A stretch of DNA of 8,845 bases from Candidatus Methanoplasma sp. (GCA_031274665.1 JAISPV010000018.1:1-8845); one strand, 5' to 3'; counted from the stretch's first letter, positions 1 to 6,633 are shown. Notes: generated by a model not told the origin, from the letters alone. Numbers and translations: made by a program.

Positions 1-1
1 G

Positions 2-379
2 GATTCCGGCGCCGCAATGAAAAAGTTCAGGGAGATAGTCGCAGCCCAGAAAGGGAACTACGACATAAAGTCAAGCGATCTTGTTCCCGGAGAGTTCAAG
101 GCAGAGATAGCGTCCGTCAAATCAGGGTATGTGCACACGATATCCAACAAGGACCTGGTGTCGATCGCAAAGGCCGCGGGCGCCCCCTCCGACAAAGGTG
201 CCGGCCTGCTGCTGCTCAAGAAGAAAGGCCAGAGGGTCGAGAAAGGAGAGGCCCTGTTCGAGATATACGGCGACAACAAGGCCAAAGTGGACCGCGCCAG
301 AGAACTTGCCGCTAAGTACAAGCCCTTTGAGATAGAGGGGATGCTCCTGAAGAGGATCGCGGCCCCCAGGACCAGGTAA
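2..379 (+). CDS. deoA: AMP phosphorylase, C-terminal part (5'-truncated by window edge)
   Basis: The frame is open from the first bases of the window (reading D-S-G-A-A-M-K-K-F-R-E-I), so this is the end of a longer gene and the ATG at 17 is internal. The visible 125 or so residues match the C-terminal domain of the thymidine/AMP phosphorylase family: the 'SGKA..KF.EIV.AQ' segment leads into the pyrimidine-nucleoside-phosphorylase C-domain with SGYVHTI, IAKAAGAPSDKGAG, a KKGQRVEKGE turn and a closing GMLLKRI. In archaea the usual roughly 500-residue member is AMP phosphorylase, which converts AMP and phosphate to adenine and ribose-1,5-bisphosphate, feeding the isomerase/RuBisCO III nucleotide-salvage route. 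That choice over thymidine phosphorylase is inferred from the archaeal setting, because the catalytic domains are outside the window. Its TAA stop lies 1 nt before the next gene, so the two are probably cotranscribed. Confidence 0.82.
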   Translation, partial: DSGAAMKKFREIVAAQKGNYDIKSSDLVPGEFKAEIASVKSGYVHTISNKDLVSIAKAAGAPSDKGAGLLLLKKKGQRVEKGEALFEIYGDNKAKVDRARELAAKYKPFEIEGMLLKRIAAPRTR

Positions 380-380
380 G

Positions 381-1274
381 ATGCGGGCGCTGTGCGTGAC
401 CGTTGATCTGGACAGGGACGTCAATATTCCGATCCCCGGCAGCAATGCGGCAGGATCGGCGGACAGAGGGAACGGTACCGCACCAAGATTCTCTTCGTCG
501 GAGAGGGGGCTCTCCCTGCTGGCGGATCTGTTCGACGAGCTCTCGATCAAAGCGACGTTCTTCGCGGAGGCCGCGACCCTGAGGAGGACGGATGCCGGGA
601 AGCTGTCCGGCCACGAGGTGGGCGTTCACGGAGTGGACCACGAGGACTTCACGCTGATCAAAGGAGCAGATGAGAAGAGGGCGATCCTGAGGGAGGCTGT
701 CGACACCGTGAAGGATGCGGTGGGCAAACCGCCGGGCTGCTTCAGGTCGCCGTACATGAAGGCAGACCAAGAGACGATCGACATGCTCCCTGAGTTCGGC
801 ATACGCATCGATTCGTCCCGCCACACCGAGATGGCAAGTTCCCTCATACCGAAATATACGGACAGCCGCGTATTGGACATACCCGTCCCGGAGGGCAGGG
901 ATGCCGGCGGAAAGAAGATCTCGGCTTATCTTTGGCCGATGCACGAATCGAAAAGAGGACCGGAAGACTATCTAAGGATGGCTTCGGTGATGGAAGAGGG
1001 CGCATTTGTGATAGCGACACACACCTGGCACATGGTCGAATCGAGGGAAAGGGGATTGATGTCGAAGGATGAGGCGGAGCGCAATGCCGACAACGTAAGG
1101 AAAGTGCTGGAAGGTATAATGGACATGGACATGAGACCGTCGACCATGACCGATGTCAGAAAAGAGTTAGCGGACGAAAGGCGGACCGCGCCGCTCGGAG
1201 GCAAAGTGATCGGTCATCGCGACCCCGTCACGGGCAAGATCGAGTTATTTGATGACAACAAAAAGAAGGGTTGA
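381..1274 (+). CDS. Polysaccharide deacetylase (NodB/CE4-fold) family protein, cytosolic
   Basis: 297 residues. The N-terminus enters the fold directly with VTVDLDRDV (Asp9, Asp11), the place of the CE4 TFDD motif. It is followed by KATFFAEAATL (58-67), the HEVGVHGVDHEDF metal-site motif with His83 and His87 in H-x3-H spacing, FRSPY (121-125) with the conserved Arg122, and a late IATHTWH motif (211-217) with His214. These suggest a metal-dependent amidohydrolase/deacetylase removing N-acyl groups from a glycan or a small amide. There is no signal peptide or membrane segment, so it should act in the cytoplasm, which argues against cell-surface polymer as substrate. The C-terminal 30 or so residues are polar and charged. 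Its start follows the AMP phosphorylase stop by 1 nt, with a weak AGG site at 374-376, so translation is probably coupled. The substrate is unknown; the family call is good but the specific activity is not assignable. Confidence 0.78.
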   Translation: MRALCVTVDLDRDVNIPIPGSNAAGSADRGNGTAPRFSSSERGLSLLADLFDELSIKATFFAEAATLRRTDAGKLSGHEVGVHGVDHEDFTLIKGADEKRAILREAVDTVKDAVGKPPGCFRSPYMKADQETIDMLPEFGIRIDSSRHTEMASSLIPKYTDSRVLDIPVPEGRDAGGKKISAYLWPMHESKRGPEDYLRMASVMEEGAFVIATHTWHMVESRERGLMSKDEAERNADNVRKVLEGIMDMDMRPSTMTDVRKELADERRTAPLGGKVIGHRDPVTGKIELFDDNKKKG

Positions 1275-1290
1275 ACGGCGGCGGTCTCGC

Positions 1291-1304
1291 TAATATAATA
1301 TAAT
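1291..1304 (+). promoter_or_regulatory. TATA-type archaeal promoter of the folD operon, probably leaderless
   Basis: An A/T-only stretch (TAATATAATATAAT) lies in an otherwise G/C-rich 44-nt gap, about 15-28 nt before the folD ATG. Archaeal transcription starts roughly 25 nt past the TATA centre, which puts the start at or very near the ATG. No purine-rich ribosome-binding site precedes this ATG, while later genes of the operon have one. Both facts point to a leaderless or nearly leaderless mRNA. Confidence 0.6.
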
Positions 1305-1318
1305 AGAGTAAACTTTCA

Positions 1319-2212
1319 ATGAATGGTGAAATTTTGTCCGAGCTGATACTGGGGAAGACCATTTCCGAAAGCATATATACGGAACTTAAAGAGAGGATAA
1401 GTTCTCTTAAGTCCAAAGGTACGACGCCTGGCCTGGCCGTAGTACTCGTTGGGACCGACCCGGCATCCGAGGTCTATGTCAGGATGAAAGGAAAGAAATG
1501 CGAAGAGCTTGGCATGCACTCGGTCACGATAACGCTCCCGGAGAACACAACCCAGGAAGAGCTGTTGAAAAAGGTCGGCGAACTGAATAATGACAAAAGC
1601 ATACACGGATTCCTGGTCCAGCTGCCGCTTCCCTCTCAAATAGATGAGAAGACAGTGATCAATGCGATAGACCCGAAGAAGGATGTGGACTGTTTCCACC
1701 CGACGAACGTCGGAAAGATGCTCATCGGGGAACCGGAATTCCTTCCCGCTACGCCTGCGGGGGTCCAGCAGATGCTGGTAAGGTCCGGCGTGGACACTAA
1801 AGGAAAGCACGTCGTCGTGGTAGGAAGGAGCAACATCGTCGGAAAGCCCATGGCGGCGATGATGATGCAGAAGGGCAACGGAGCGGATTCCACGGTCACG
1901 GTCGTGCATTCAAGGACAAAGGACCTTCCGGGAATGACAAGACAGGCCGATATACTGATAGTAGCGATGGGCAAACCCAATTTCGTTACTGCGGACATGG
2001 TAAAGGACGGTGCGGTCGTGATCGATGTAGGCACGAACAAAGTGGACGATCCCGCATCTCCGAAAGGGTCAAGATTGGTGGGCGATGTGGACTTCGAGAA
2101 GGTCAAGGAGAAAGCATCAGCGATATCCCCGGTGCCGGGGGGCGTAGGGCCGATGACGATATCCATGCTCATGGCCAACACGGTAGCGGCCGCCGAGAGG
2201 GCAGCAAGGTGA
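1319..2212 (+). CDS. folD: Bifunctional methylenetetrahydrofolate dehydrogenase / methenyltetrahydrofolate cyclohydrolase
   Basis: 297 residues, the normal FolD length. It interconverts 5,10-methylene-, 5,10-methenyl- and 10-formyl-tetrahydrofolate with NAD(P) in the cytosol. Visible motifs: YVRMKGKKCEELG with the active-site Tyr53 and Lys57, VQLPLP (100-105), KDVDCFHPTNVGK with Asp124, PATPAGV (143-149), the dinucleotide-binding GRSNIVGKP (169-177) and the closing PVPGGVGPMT (271-280). The usual Cys of the PCTP motif is Ala here. FolD matters in this setting because most methanogens carry C1 units on tetrahydromethanopterin; lineages lacking the full methyl branch depend on folate enzymes for purine and formyl-group supply (inference). 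It is the first gene of a five-gene operon, behind a TATA box and without a Shine-Dalgarno site. Its stop codon overlaps the binding site for kptA. Confidence 0.95.
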   Translation: MNGEILSELILGKTISESIYTELKERISSLKSKGTTPGLAVVLVGTDPASEVYVRMKGKKCEELGMHSVTITLPENTTQEELLKKVGELNNDKSIHGFLVQLPLPSQIDEKTVINAIDPKKDVDCFHPTNVGKMLIGEPEFLPATPAGVQQMLVRSGVDTKGKHVVVVGRSNIVGKPMAAMMMQKGNGADSTVTVVHSRTKDLPGMTRQADILIVAMGKPNFVTADMVKDGAVVIDVGTNKVDDPASPKGSRLVGDVDFEKVKEKASAISPVPGGVGPMTISMLMANTVAAAERAAR

Positions 2213-2214
2213 TC
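2206..2214 (+). promoter_or_regulatory. Extended Shine-Dalgarno site for kptA containing the folD stop
   Basis: AAGGTGATC; eight bases (AGGTGATC) are complementary to the common archaeal 16S 3' end (GATCACCT). The folD TGA stop (2210-2212) lies inside it. It supports a start at the ATG at 2217, or the adjacent ATG at 2220. Confidence 0.65.
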
Positions 2215-2216
2215 TA

Positions 2217-2897
2217 ATGATGAGAGAATGCGAAGACCACGGTTATTACCGCGAGGAATATTGTCCCATCTGCGGAGAGGAAGGCAAGTTCCTGATGAGC
2301 GACTATGAAGTAGAAAGGATCGGCAGGACGATGGCCGGCATACTCAGACACGGGAAGTTCGATCTGGAGATGGATGAGCAGGGATTCGTCGACATGAGGG
2401 ACATCGTTGCCGTCATGAAAGCACACAACCCGAAGATGAAATGGCTGAGGACGCACCACATCGAGGCAATGGTCGAGACCGACCCCAAAGGAAGATACCA
2501 GATATCCGGGGCCGATGTTAGGGCGACCTACGGTCACACGATCGAGTTGAGTCTCAGGCTCCCCGTCGATGACATTCCGGAGATCCTTTTCTATCCGACG
2601 ACGGAAGAGGAGTGCGGGATAATCCTCGAGGACGGACTTTTTCCGTCAGACAGAGCAATGGTGCATCTCTCCCGAACATACAAGGATGCGGTAAAGGCCG
2701 GCTCGGTAAGAACAGACGATCCGGTGATCCTCGCGATCAACACAGTAGGCTGCATTGACGCGGGAATAGAGATAGGCAAGGCCGCAAAGACCATCTATTT
2801 ATGTGATCAGGTCCCGTCCGAGTTCCTGCGTGTCGCGGATGCCGCCGAGTGGGAAGAAGAAGACGGGGAAGAAGAAGACCTCGAAGAAGAGGACTGA
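2217..2897 (+). CDS. kptA: RNA 2'-phosphotransferase (Tpt1/KptA family) with N-terminal zinc-binding motif and acidic tail
   Basis: 226 residues. The family moves an internal RNA 2'-phosphate to NAD+, giving ADP-ribose-1'',2''-cyclic phosphate and nicotinamide. Layout: a Cys/His cluster at the N-terminus (Cys5, His8, Cys16, Cys19 in CPICG), as in many euryarchaeal KptA proteins; the helical lobe with ILRHGKFDLEMDEQGFV (42-58), holding the Arg44-His45 pair; VRATYGHT (101-108) with Arg102 and His107; then LFPSDRAMVHLS (141-152) with Arg146 and His150. The canonical catalytic Arg-His and Arg positions are therefore present. The last 16 residues are almost purely acidic, with three tandem x-EEED units. 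The gene sits 4 nt after folD and 2 nt before the marker-11-like gene. Archaeal tRNA splicing with RtcB leaves no 2'-phosphate, so the natural substrate is unclear; NAD-dependent capping or trimming of nucleic-acid ends is an alternative. Confidence 0.9.
   Translation: MMRECEDHGYYREEYCPICGEEGKFLMSDYEVERIGRTMAGILRHGKFDLEMDEQGFVDMRDIVAVMKAHNPKMKWLRTHHIEAMVETDPKGRYQISGADVRATYGHTIELSLRLPVDDIPEILFYPTTEEECGIILEDGLFPSDRAMVHLSRTYKDAVKAGSVRTDDPVILAINTVGCIDAGIEIGKAAKTIYLCDQVPSEFLRVADAAEWEEEDGEEEDLEEED
2850..2894 (+). repeat. Three tandem 15-bp units encoding x-Glu-Glu-Glu-Asp at the KptA C-terminus
   Basis: TGG, GGG and CTC are each followed by a 12-base Glu-Glu-Glu-Asp block (GAAGAAGAAGAC twice, then GAAGAAGAGGAC), ending directly at the TGA. 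The repeat is a coding-sequence feature. In another frame it reads as Arg-rich and creates a false N-terminal extension of the next gene. Confidence 0.85.
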
Positions 2898-2899
2898 TC

Positions 2900-3850
2900 A
2901 TGGTATACATCCTCCGACCTGACGAGGTCAGGGAAAGATACGGCAAGCTGTTCTGCAAAGGGTTCCTCACGATGGTGGACGAAGAGAGAGGGATCGCGCA
3001 GGTCGTCGAGAAGTGCACATCAAAAGGCCCGGGAGAATGGGATGTCGTGAACCGCAAAAGGGCGGGAGGAATTATCAAAGAGATAAAGATGGACGGCCAG
3101 ACGCTGATAATGGACACCTGGATCGGCGAGGGGGAACTCAAGTTCGGCCCGGTGTCCGGGCATGTCGGAGGCCAGGGACTGATCGCTCTGAAGGTCGAGG
3201 GTGACAGGGTCAGGACGACATGGTACGGCATAGCCGGGGCGACCGTGGGGATAGGCGCCTGCATGGCGCAGTGCCCTGACGTGATCCAGACCGAATATCC
3301 GGATGATTTCAAGATAGGAGGGGCCCATGTGGCGCACGTCGACATCATCACGCCGAAGAAGGTCAGGGTCATTGTAGGCGTGGACGATACTGACACAAAA
3401 GAGAGGGGCGCATCCTGGGTCGCGGCGCTGAAGATGGGAAGCAACAGCCCCATCGGCAACTTCATCGATCACAAAATAATACAATTGAATCCCAAGGTCC
3501 CCGCCAAGACAACGAACTGCTGCTCGACCGCAGTGTCCTTCGCAGTAAAAGAGGAGGAGATACCCGCACTGATAGAATACTGCAGGGACTTCCTCAAGAA
3601 AGAATCGTTCTCGGAGGATTCGGTGATGACAGTATACAAGGGTCTGAGCGTACCCTCCTCCCTCAGAGAATACGGGCAGCGGGCGAAGACAGAGATAATC
3701 ACGGAGGACAACGCCATCAGAGTGGCGGAAGAGAACGGAGTACAGATAATATGCTTAACAGGCACCCGGGGTGTGATCGGCGCCGTTGCGGCCATAGGAT
3801 GCTTCGACATGGGAGGCGAGGCCGCAGGGGTACCCGAGGATTTCATGTGA
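2900..3850 (+). CDS. Methanogenesis marker protein 11-like, TiaS-related (DUF1743-type) protein
   Basis: 316 residues from the ATG at 2900. That start is preferred because a GAGG site lies 7 nt upstream (2889-2892), the reading begins MVYILRPDEV, and a longer start at 2849 would only add Arg-rich residues read through the kptA acidic tail in another frame. Visible features: an N-terminal domain with GPVSGHVGGQG (83-93) and GIAGATVGIGACMAQCP (110-126); a central VGVDDTDTKERGASW (159-173), the Asp-rich motif shared with TiaS, the ATP- and agmatine-dependent tRNA-Ile C34 modifier; TTNCCST (204-210); and a C-terminal TGTRGVIGAVAAIG (287-300). As I recall it, marker 11 is a methanogen-restricted family of unknown function. 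The TiaS-like motifs suggest nucleotide-dependent chemistry, perhaps on RNA (inference). It lies between kptA and uppS with 2 and 4 nt spacers. Confidence 0.74.
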   Translation: MVYILRPDEVRERYGKLFCKGFLTMVDEERGIAQVVEKCTSKGPGEWDVVNRKRAGGIIKEIKMDGQTLIMDTWIGEGELKFGPVSGHVGGQGLIALKVEGDRVRTTWYGIAGATVGIGACMAQCPDVIQTEYPDDFKIGGAHVAHVDIITPKKVRVIVGVDDTDTKERGASWVAALKMGSNSPIGNFIDHKIIQLNPKVPAKTTNCCSTAVSFAVKEEEIPALIEYCRDFLKKESFSEDSVMTVYKGLSVPSSLREYGQRAKTEIITEDNAIRVAEENGVQIICLTGTRGVIGAVAAIGCFDMGGEAAGVPEDFM

Positions 3851-3854
3851 TCGT

Positions 3855-4634
3855 ATGAGATTCCCTCGGATACTTTCGAAGACAGCGTACTCGAGATACA
3901 AGAGGGAACTGGTCAAAGAGGTACTCAAGGGACCGATCCCGAAACATATTGCCATAATAATGGACGGCAACAGAAGATATGCGGCCGAGATACTGGAAAG
4001 CGACAGCAAAGAAGGCCACCGCAAAGGCGAGGAAAAGATCGAGGAGATGCTGTGGTGGTGCCTGGAACTGAATATACCTCATGTGACCGTTTATGCCTTC
4101 TCGACAGAGAACTTCAAAAGGGACAAGGAAGAGATCGATTTCATCATGAAACTGTCAGAGACGGCACTGTACAGGATGGCAGACAACAAGAAGGTCCATG
4201 AGAACAAAGTGAGGATAAGGGTGTTCGGGAACCATACCATTCTTCCGGACAGTGTGAAAGAGGCCATAAAATATGCGGACGAAAGGACGTCGTCCTATTC
4301 GGACTTTAATTTCCACGTCGCGATGGCATACGGGAGCAGAGAGGAGATAATCAGCGCCGTCAAAGACATCGCGACAAAGGTCGCGAACGGAGAACTGAGA
4401 GTGGCCGACATCTCGGAAAAGATATTCTCGGACCACCTCTACACCTCAGACATACCAGACCCCGATCTCATTCTCAGGACATCGGGGGAGGTCAGGATAT
4501 CCAACTTCCTTCTCTGGCAGCTGGCGTATTCGGAACTGTACTTCACGGATGTATACTGGCCCGGATTCAGGTACATAGATTTTCTCAGGGCAATAAGGTC
4601 GTACCAGCAGCGCGTAAGACGCTACGGTGAATGA
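3855..4634 (+). CDS. uppS: Cis-prenyltransferase (polyprenyl diphosphate synthase, UppS family)
   Basis: 259 residues, typical size. It condenses isopentenyl diphosphate units onto an allylic primer with cis geometry, making the long polyprenyl diphosphate from which the archaeal glycan carrier lipid (dolichol type) is formed; it acts at the membrane surface. All signature blocks are present: IIMDGNRRYA (34-43) with the catalytic Asp37, GHRKG (54-58), AFSTENF (81-87), AMAYGSREEI (156-165) and DPDLILRTSGEVRISNFLLWQ (202-222), followed by SELYF (226-230) with the conserved Glu. The N-terminal 25 residues are basic and amphipathic. The start lies 4 nt after the marker-11 stop; GTGATC at 3847-3852 may serve as its binding site. 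The stop lies 1 nt before the radical SAM gene, implying coupled translation. Confidence 0.94.
   Translation: MRFPRILSKTAYSRYKRELVKEVLKGPIPKHIAIIMDGNRRYAAEILESDSKEGHRKGEEKIEEMLWWCLELNIPHVTVYAFSTENFKRDKEEIDFIMKLSETALYRMADNKKVHENKVRIRVFGNHTILPDSVKEAIKYADERTSSYSDFNFHVAMAYGSREEIISAVKDIATKVANGELRVADISEKIFSDHLYTSDIPDPDLILRTSGEVRISNFLLWQLAYSELYFTDVYWPGFRYIDFLRAIRSYQQRVRRYGE
4626..4630 (+). promoter_or_regulatory. Shine-Dalgarno site deciding the radical SAM start
   Basis: GGTGA inside the uppS 3' end, 5 nt before the ATG at 4636. It makes 4636 a better start than the in-frame GTG at 4627, which overlaps the site itself. Confidence 0.6.
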
Positions 4635-4635
4635 G

Positions 4636-6360
4636 ATGGCCGGTTCGGACGTGATCTTCCTGCACGCACCGAGCGTGTATGATTTCAGAAAAAAGCCGAT
4701 GTTCTATGGACCGGTAAGCGACGTCATACCTTCTTCGCCGGTCTTCGAGATGTATCCGATAGGTTTCATGACGATTGCCTCACATCTGGAAGCTGCCGGA
4801 TTCAGGACTAGGATAGTGAATCTTGCTGTAGAGATGCTTCATGACGACAAATTCGACGCAGAGAGGAGGATCAGGTCGCTGAAAGCGGATGTCTTTGCCA
4901 TCGACCTCCATTGGATGCCGCATGTGCACGGAGCGACAGAAATAGCGGCGCTGGTGAAAAAACATCATCCCGATTCGAAAGTGGAGTTCGGAGGTTACAC
5001 AGCATCATACTTCTGGGAAGAGCTGATCAAAAGACCGGAGACAGATATGGTCATGAGAGGGGACACCACGGAGGAACCGACGGTGCGTATGATGGCCGCC
5101 CTTCAGGGGGACGGGGACCTTTCGGAGGTCCCGAACCTTGTATGGAAGGACGATCAAGGAAAAGTGCACAATAACCCGGCATCCTACTCCCCGGAAAGCC
5201 TGGATGAGATAAAGTTCGACTACGGGTCGGTGATAAAGAGTACCCTCAGGCACATGGACATCAGAGGCGCCCTTCCTTGGTACGGGTGGGAAAAGCTGCC
5301 TCTGACGTCGGTGTTCACGGTTAGGGGGTGCTCCATGAACTGTGCCGAATGCGGAGGATCGATCTACGCCAACAGCAGGGTATCATGCAGGAAGGCTCCA
5401 GCATACAGAAGCCCCGAAAAACTTGCGGAAGACATGGACATGATCCAAAGCTATCTGGACACACCGATCTTCATCGTGGGCGACATCAGACAGCACAGCG
5501 AAGGTTACGCCGAAAGGTTCCTTAATGCAGTAAAAGAAAGGAAAATAAAGAACCATGTTGTGATCGAACTTTTCAACGGGGCAGGCGGCGACCATTTCTC
5601 AAAACTGGATAAGGCCTTCGAAGGCGGCTGGAGCATAGAATTCTCTCCCGATTCGTATGACGAGGGCGTAAGGAACGCGCTCGGAAAAAGATACTCTAAC
5701 GGATCGATCGAGAGATCGGTGGCATCCGCTTTCGAGAACGGATGCAACAGGTTCGATCTGTTCTTCATGACCGGCCTCCCGTTCCAAACAAGGGAGTCCG
5801 CGATAGACAGCGTCAAAGCATCGAAGAAACTGTGGGGGCTGGTGGGTAAGGACGACGAACTCCTCATTTTCAACGCGCCCTTTGCGCCATTCGTCGACCC
5901 GGGCAGCAGAGTGTTCGAAGAGCCGGAAAAATGGGGGTACAGATTCTTTGCCAGAACGCTTGAGGAACACAAAAGGCTTCTGGAGAATCCTTCCTGGAAA
6001 CATGTTCTCTCATATGAGACAAAATGGATGGACAGGGACATGATAGCGGAGACCACCTACGATGCCGCCATCGAACTCGCGACGATGGAATACGACTGCT
6101 CGAGGATATCCGCCTCCGTTCTGGAGCAAAGGAAAGAAAGGACGGAGACAGCCCGCCTGCTGATGCGGAAGGTGGATGAGATAATGGCTGTTCAGGACAA
6201 AGAGGAGCGGGAAAGCAGGCTGTGGGCGATAAGGGAAGAAGGCATAAGACTCATGAACTCGACCATCTGCGACAAGAAAGACCTCGATTGGAAAGCGGGG
6301 TCGATATGGAGGAACTCCCCCCGGGCGCTCACCGGGCTAGTGCGCAGTTTCCTAAGATGA
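4636..6360 (+). CDS. B12-binding-domain / radical SAM protein, Ta0216-like family
   Basis: 574 residues from the ATG at 4636 (577 if the GTG at 4627 is used). Residues 1-160 form a Rossmann-like cobalamin-binding-type domain: VIFLHAPS (6-13), PIGFMTIASHLEAAGF (41-56), ADVFAIDLHW (84-93), VEFGGYTASY (116-125), and VMRGDTTEEPTV (139-150), which resembles the 'GEGE.T' turn of such domains. The radical SAM motif is VRGCSMNCAECGG, with Cys232, Cys236 and Cys239 in CX3CX2C spacing to hold a [4Fe-4S] cluster. The barrel continues through IFIVGDIR (278-285), WSIEFSPDS (332-340), FFMTGLPFQTRE (376-387) and IFNAPFAPFVDPGS (411-424). The C-terminal 130 residues are helical and charged. This order is that of the Ta0216 family as I recall it; its reaction is unknown to me. 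Many B12 radical SAM enzymes methylate or rearrange unactivated carbons. Position 1 nt after uppS suggests, but does not show, a lipid or isoprenoid substrate. Confidence 0.82.
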   Translation: MAGSDVIFLHAPSVYDFRKKPMFYGPVSDVIPSSPVFEMYPIGFMTIASHLEAAGFRTRIVNLAVEMLHDDKFDAERRIRSLKADVFAIDLHWMPHVHGATEIAALVKKHHPDSKVEFGGYTASYFWEELIKRPETDMVMRGDTTEEPTVRMMAALQGDGDLSEVPNLVWKDDQGKVHNNPASYSPESLDEIKFDYGSVIKSTLRHMDIRGALPWYGWEKLPLTSVFTVRGCSMNCAECGGSIYANSRVSCRKAPAYRSPEKLAEDMDMIQSYLDTPIFIVGDIRQHSEGYAERFLNAVKERKIKNHVVIELFNGAGGDHFSKLDKAFEGGWSIEFSPDSYDEGVRNALGKRYSNGSIERSVASAFENGCNRFDLFFMTGLPFQTRESAIDSVKASKKLWGLVGKDDELLIFNAPFAPFVDPGSRVFEEPEKWGYRFFARTLEEHKRLLENPSWKHVLSYETKWMDRDMIAETTYDAAIELATMEYDCSRISASVLEQRKERTETARLLMRKVDEIMAVQDKEERESRLWAIREEGIRLMNSTICDKKDLDWKAGSIWRNSPRALTGLVRSFLR

Positions 6361-6633
6361 TCTTCTGCCCTCTAATAAGAATAGAATATTGGGGACTTCC
6401 TCATTATTCACAGCTTTCTTACCACGGCCCAGGCGGCCTCTGAACAACGGCTCCAAAGTTCTTTTTTCATCGGAAAGGTCAAGATCGTCATCGGCGGCCC
6501 GGCCCCTCTCGGATCGGAAGCGCCCTCCGAAACCATGCGGAAATGGTCTGGTACAACGCATATTTCTTCTGTCTGGCACATTTGGTCTACGCTTGTTTTT
6601 CCTGTCCATACCGTTGTGCTTTTTACAAGACAT
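6352..6633 (-). CDS. Weak candidate small basic protein, convergent with the radical SAM gene
   Basis: A 93-residue minus-strand ORF, not recognised. The N-terminal half is rich in Arg, Lys and Pro; a short acidic run (Ala-Asp-Asp-Asp-Leu-Asp-Leu) near residue 50 is followed by a more ordinary charged C-terminus. It overlaps the last 9 nt of the radical SAM gene on the other strand. Against it: no ribosome-binding site before its ATG, no TATA box at the right distance, and a TAG stop where none of the ten confident genes uses TAG. For it: it fills about half of an unusually long gap, and its C-terminal half looks protein-like. It is more likely spurious than real. Confidence 0.2.
   Translation of the reverse strand: MSCKKHNGMDRKNKRRPNVPDRRNMRCTRPFPHGFGGRFRSERGRAADDDLDLSDEKRTLEPLFRGRLGRGKKAVNNEEVPNILFLLEGRRSS
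6462..6467 (+). terminator. T-tract, possible archaeal terminator for the folD to radical SAM operon
   Basis: A run of six T (CTTTTTTC) lies about 100 nt after the last stop codon of the operon. Further T5 runs are at 6596-6600 and 6620-6624. Archaeal RNA polymerase terminates at T-rich tracts without needing a hairpin; which tract is used cannot be told from sequence. Confidence 0.35.

Noticed and set aside
312..944. Long minus-strand ORF opposite the deacetylase gene
   Set aside because: Antisense shadow of a G/C-rich coding frame with clear motifs on the + strand; the same holds for the other minus-strand ORFs opposite folD, kptA, marker 11, uppS, the radical SAM gene and fpoA-D.
2849..2899. 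Upstream start for the marker-11 gene adding 17 Arg-rich residues
   Set aside because: This reads the kptA acidic-tail repeat in another frame; the ATG at 2900 has its own GAGG site and normal spacing.
4627..4635. GTG start for the radical SAM protein
   Set aside because: The GTG lies inside the GGTGA site that fits the ATG at 4636.
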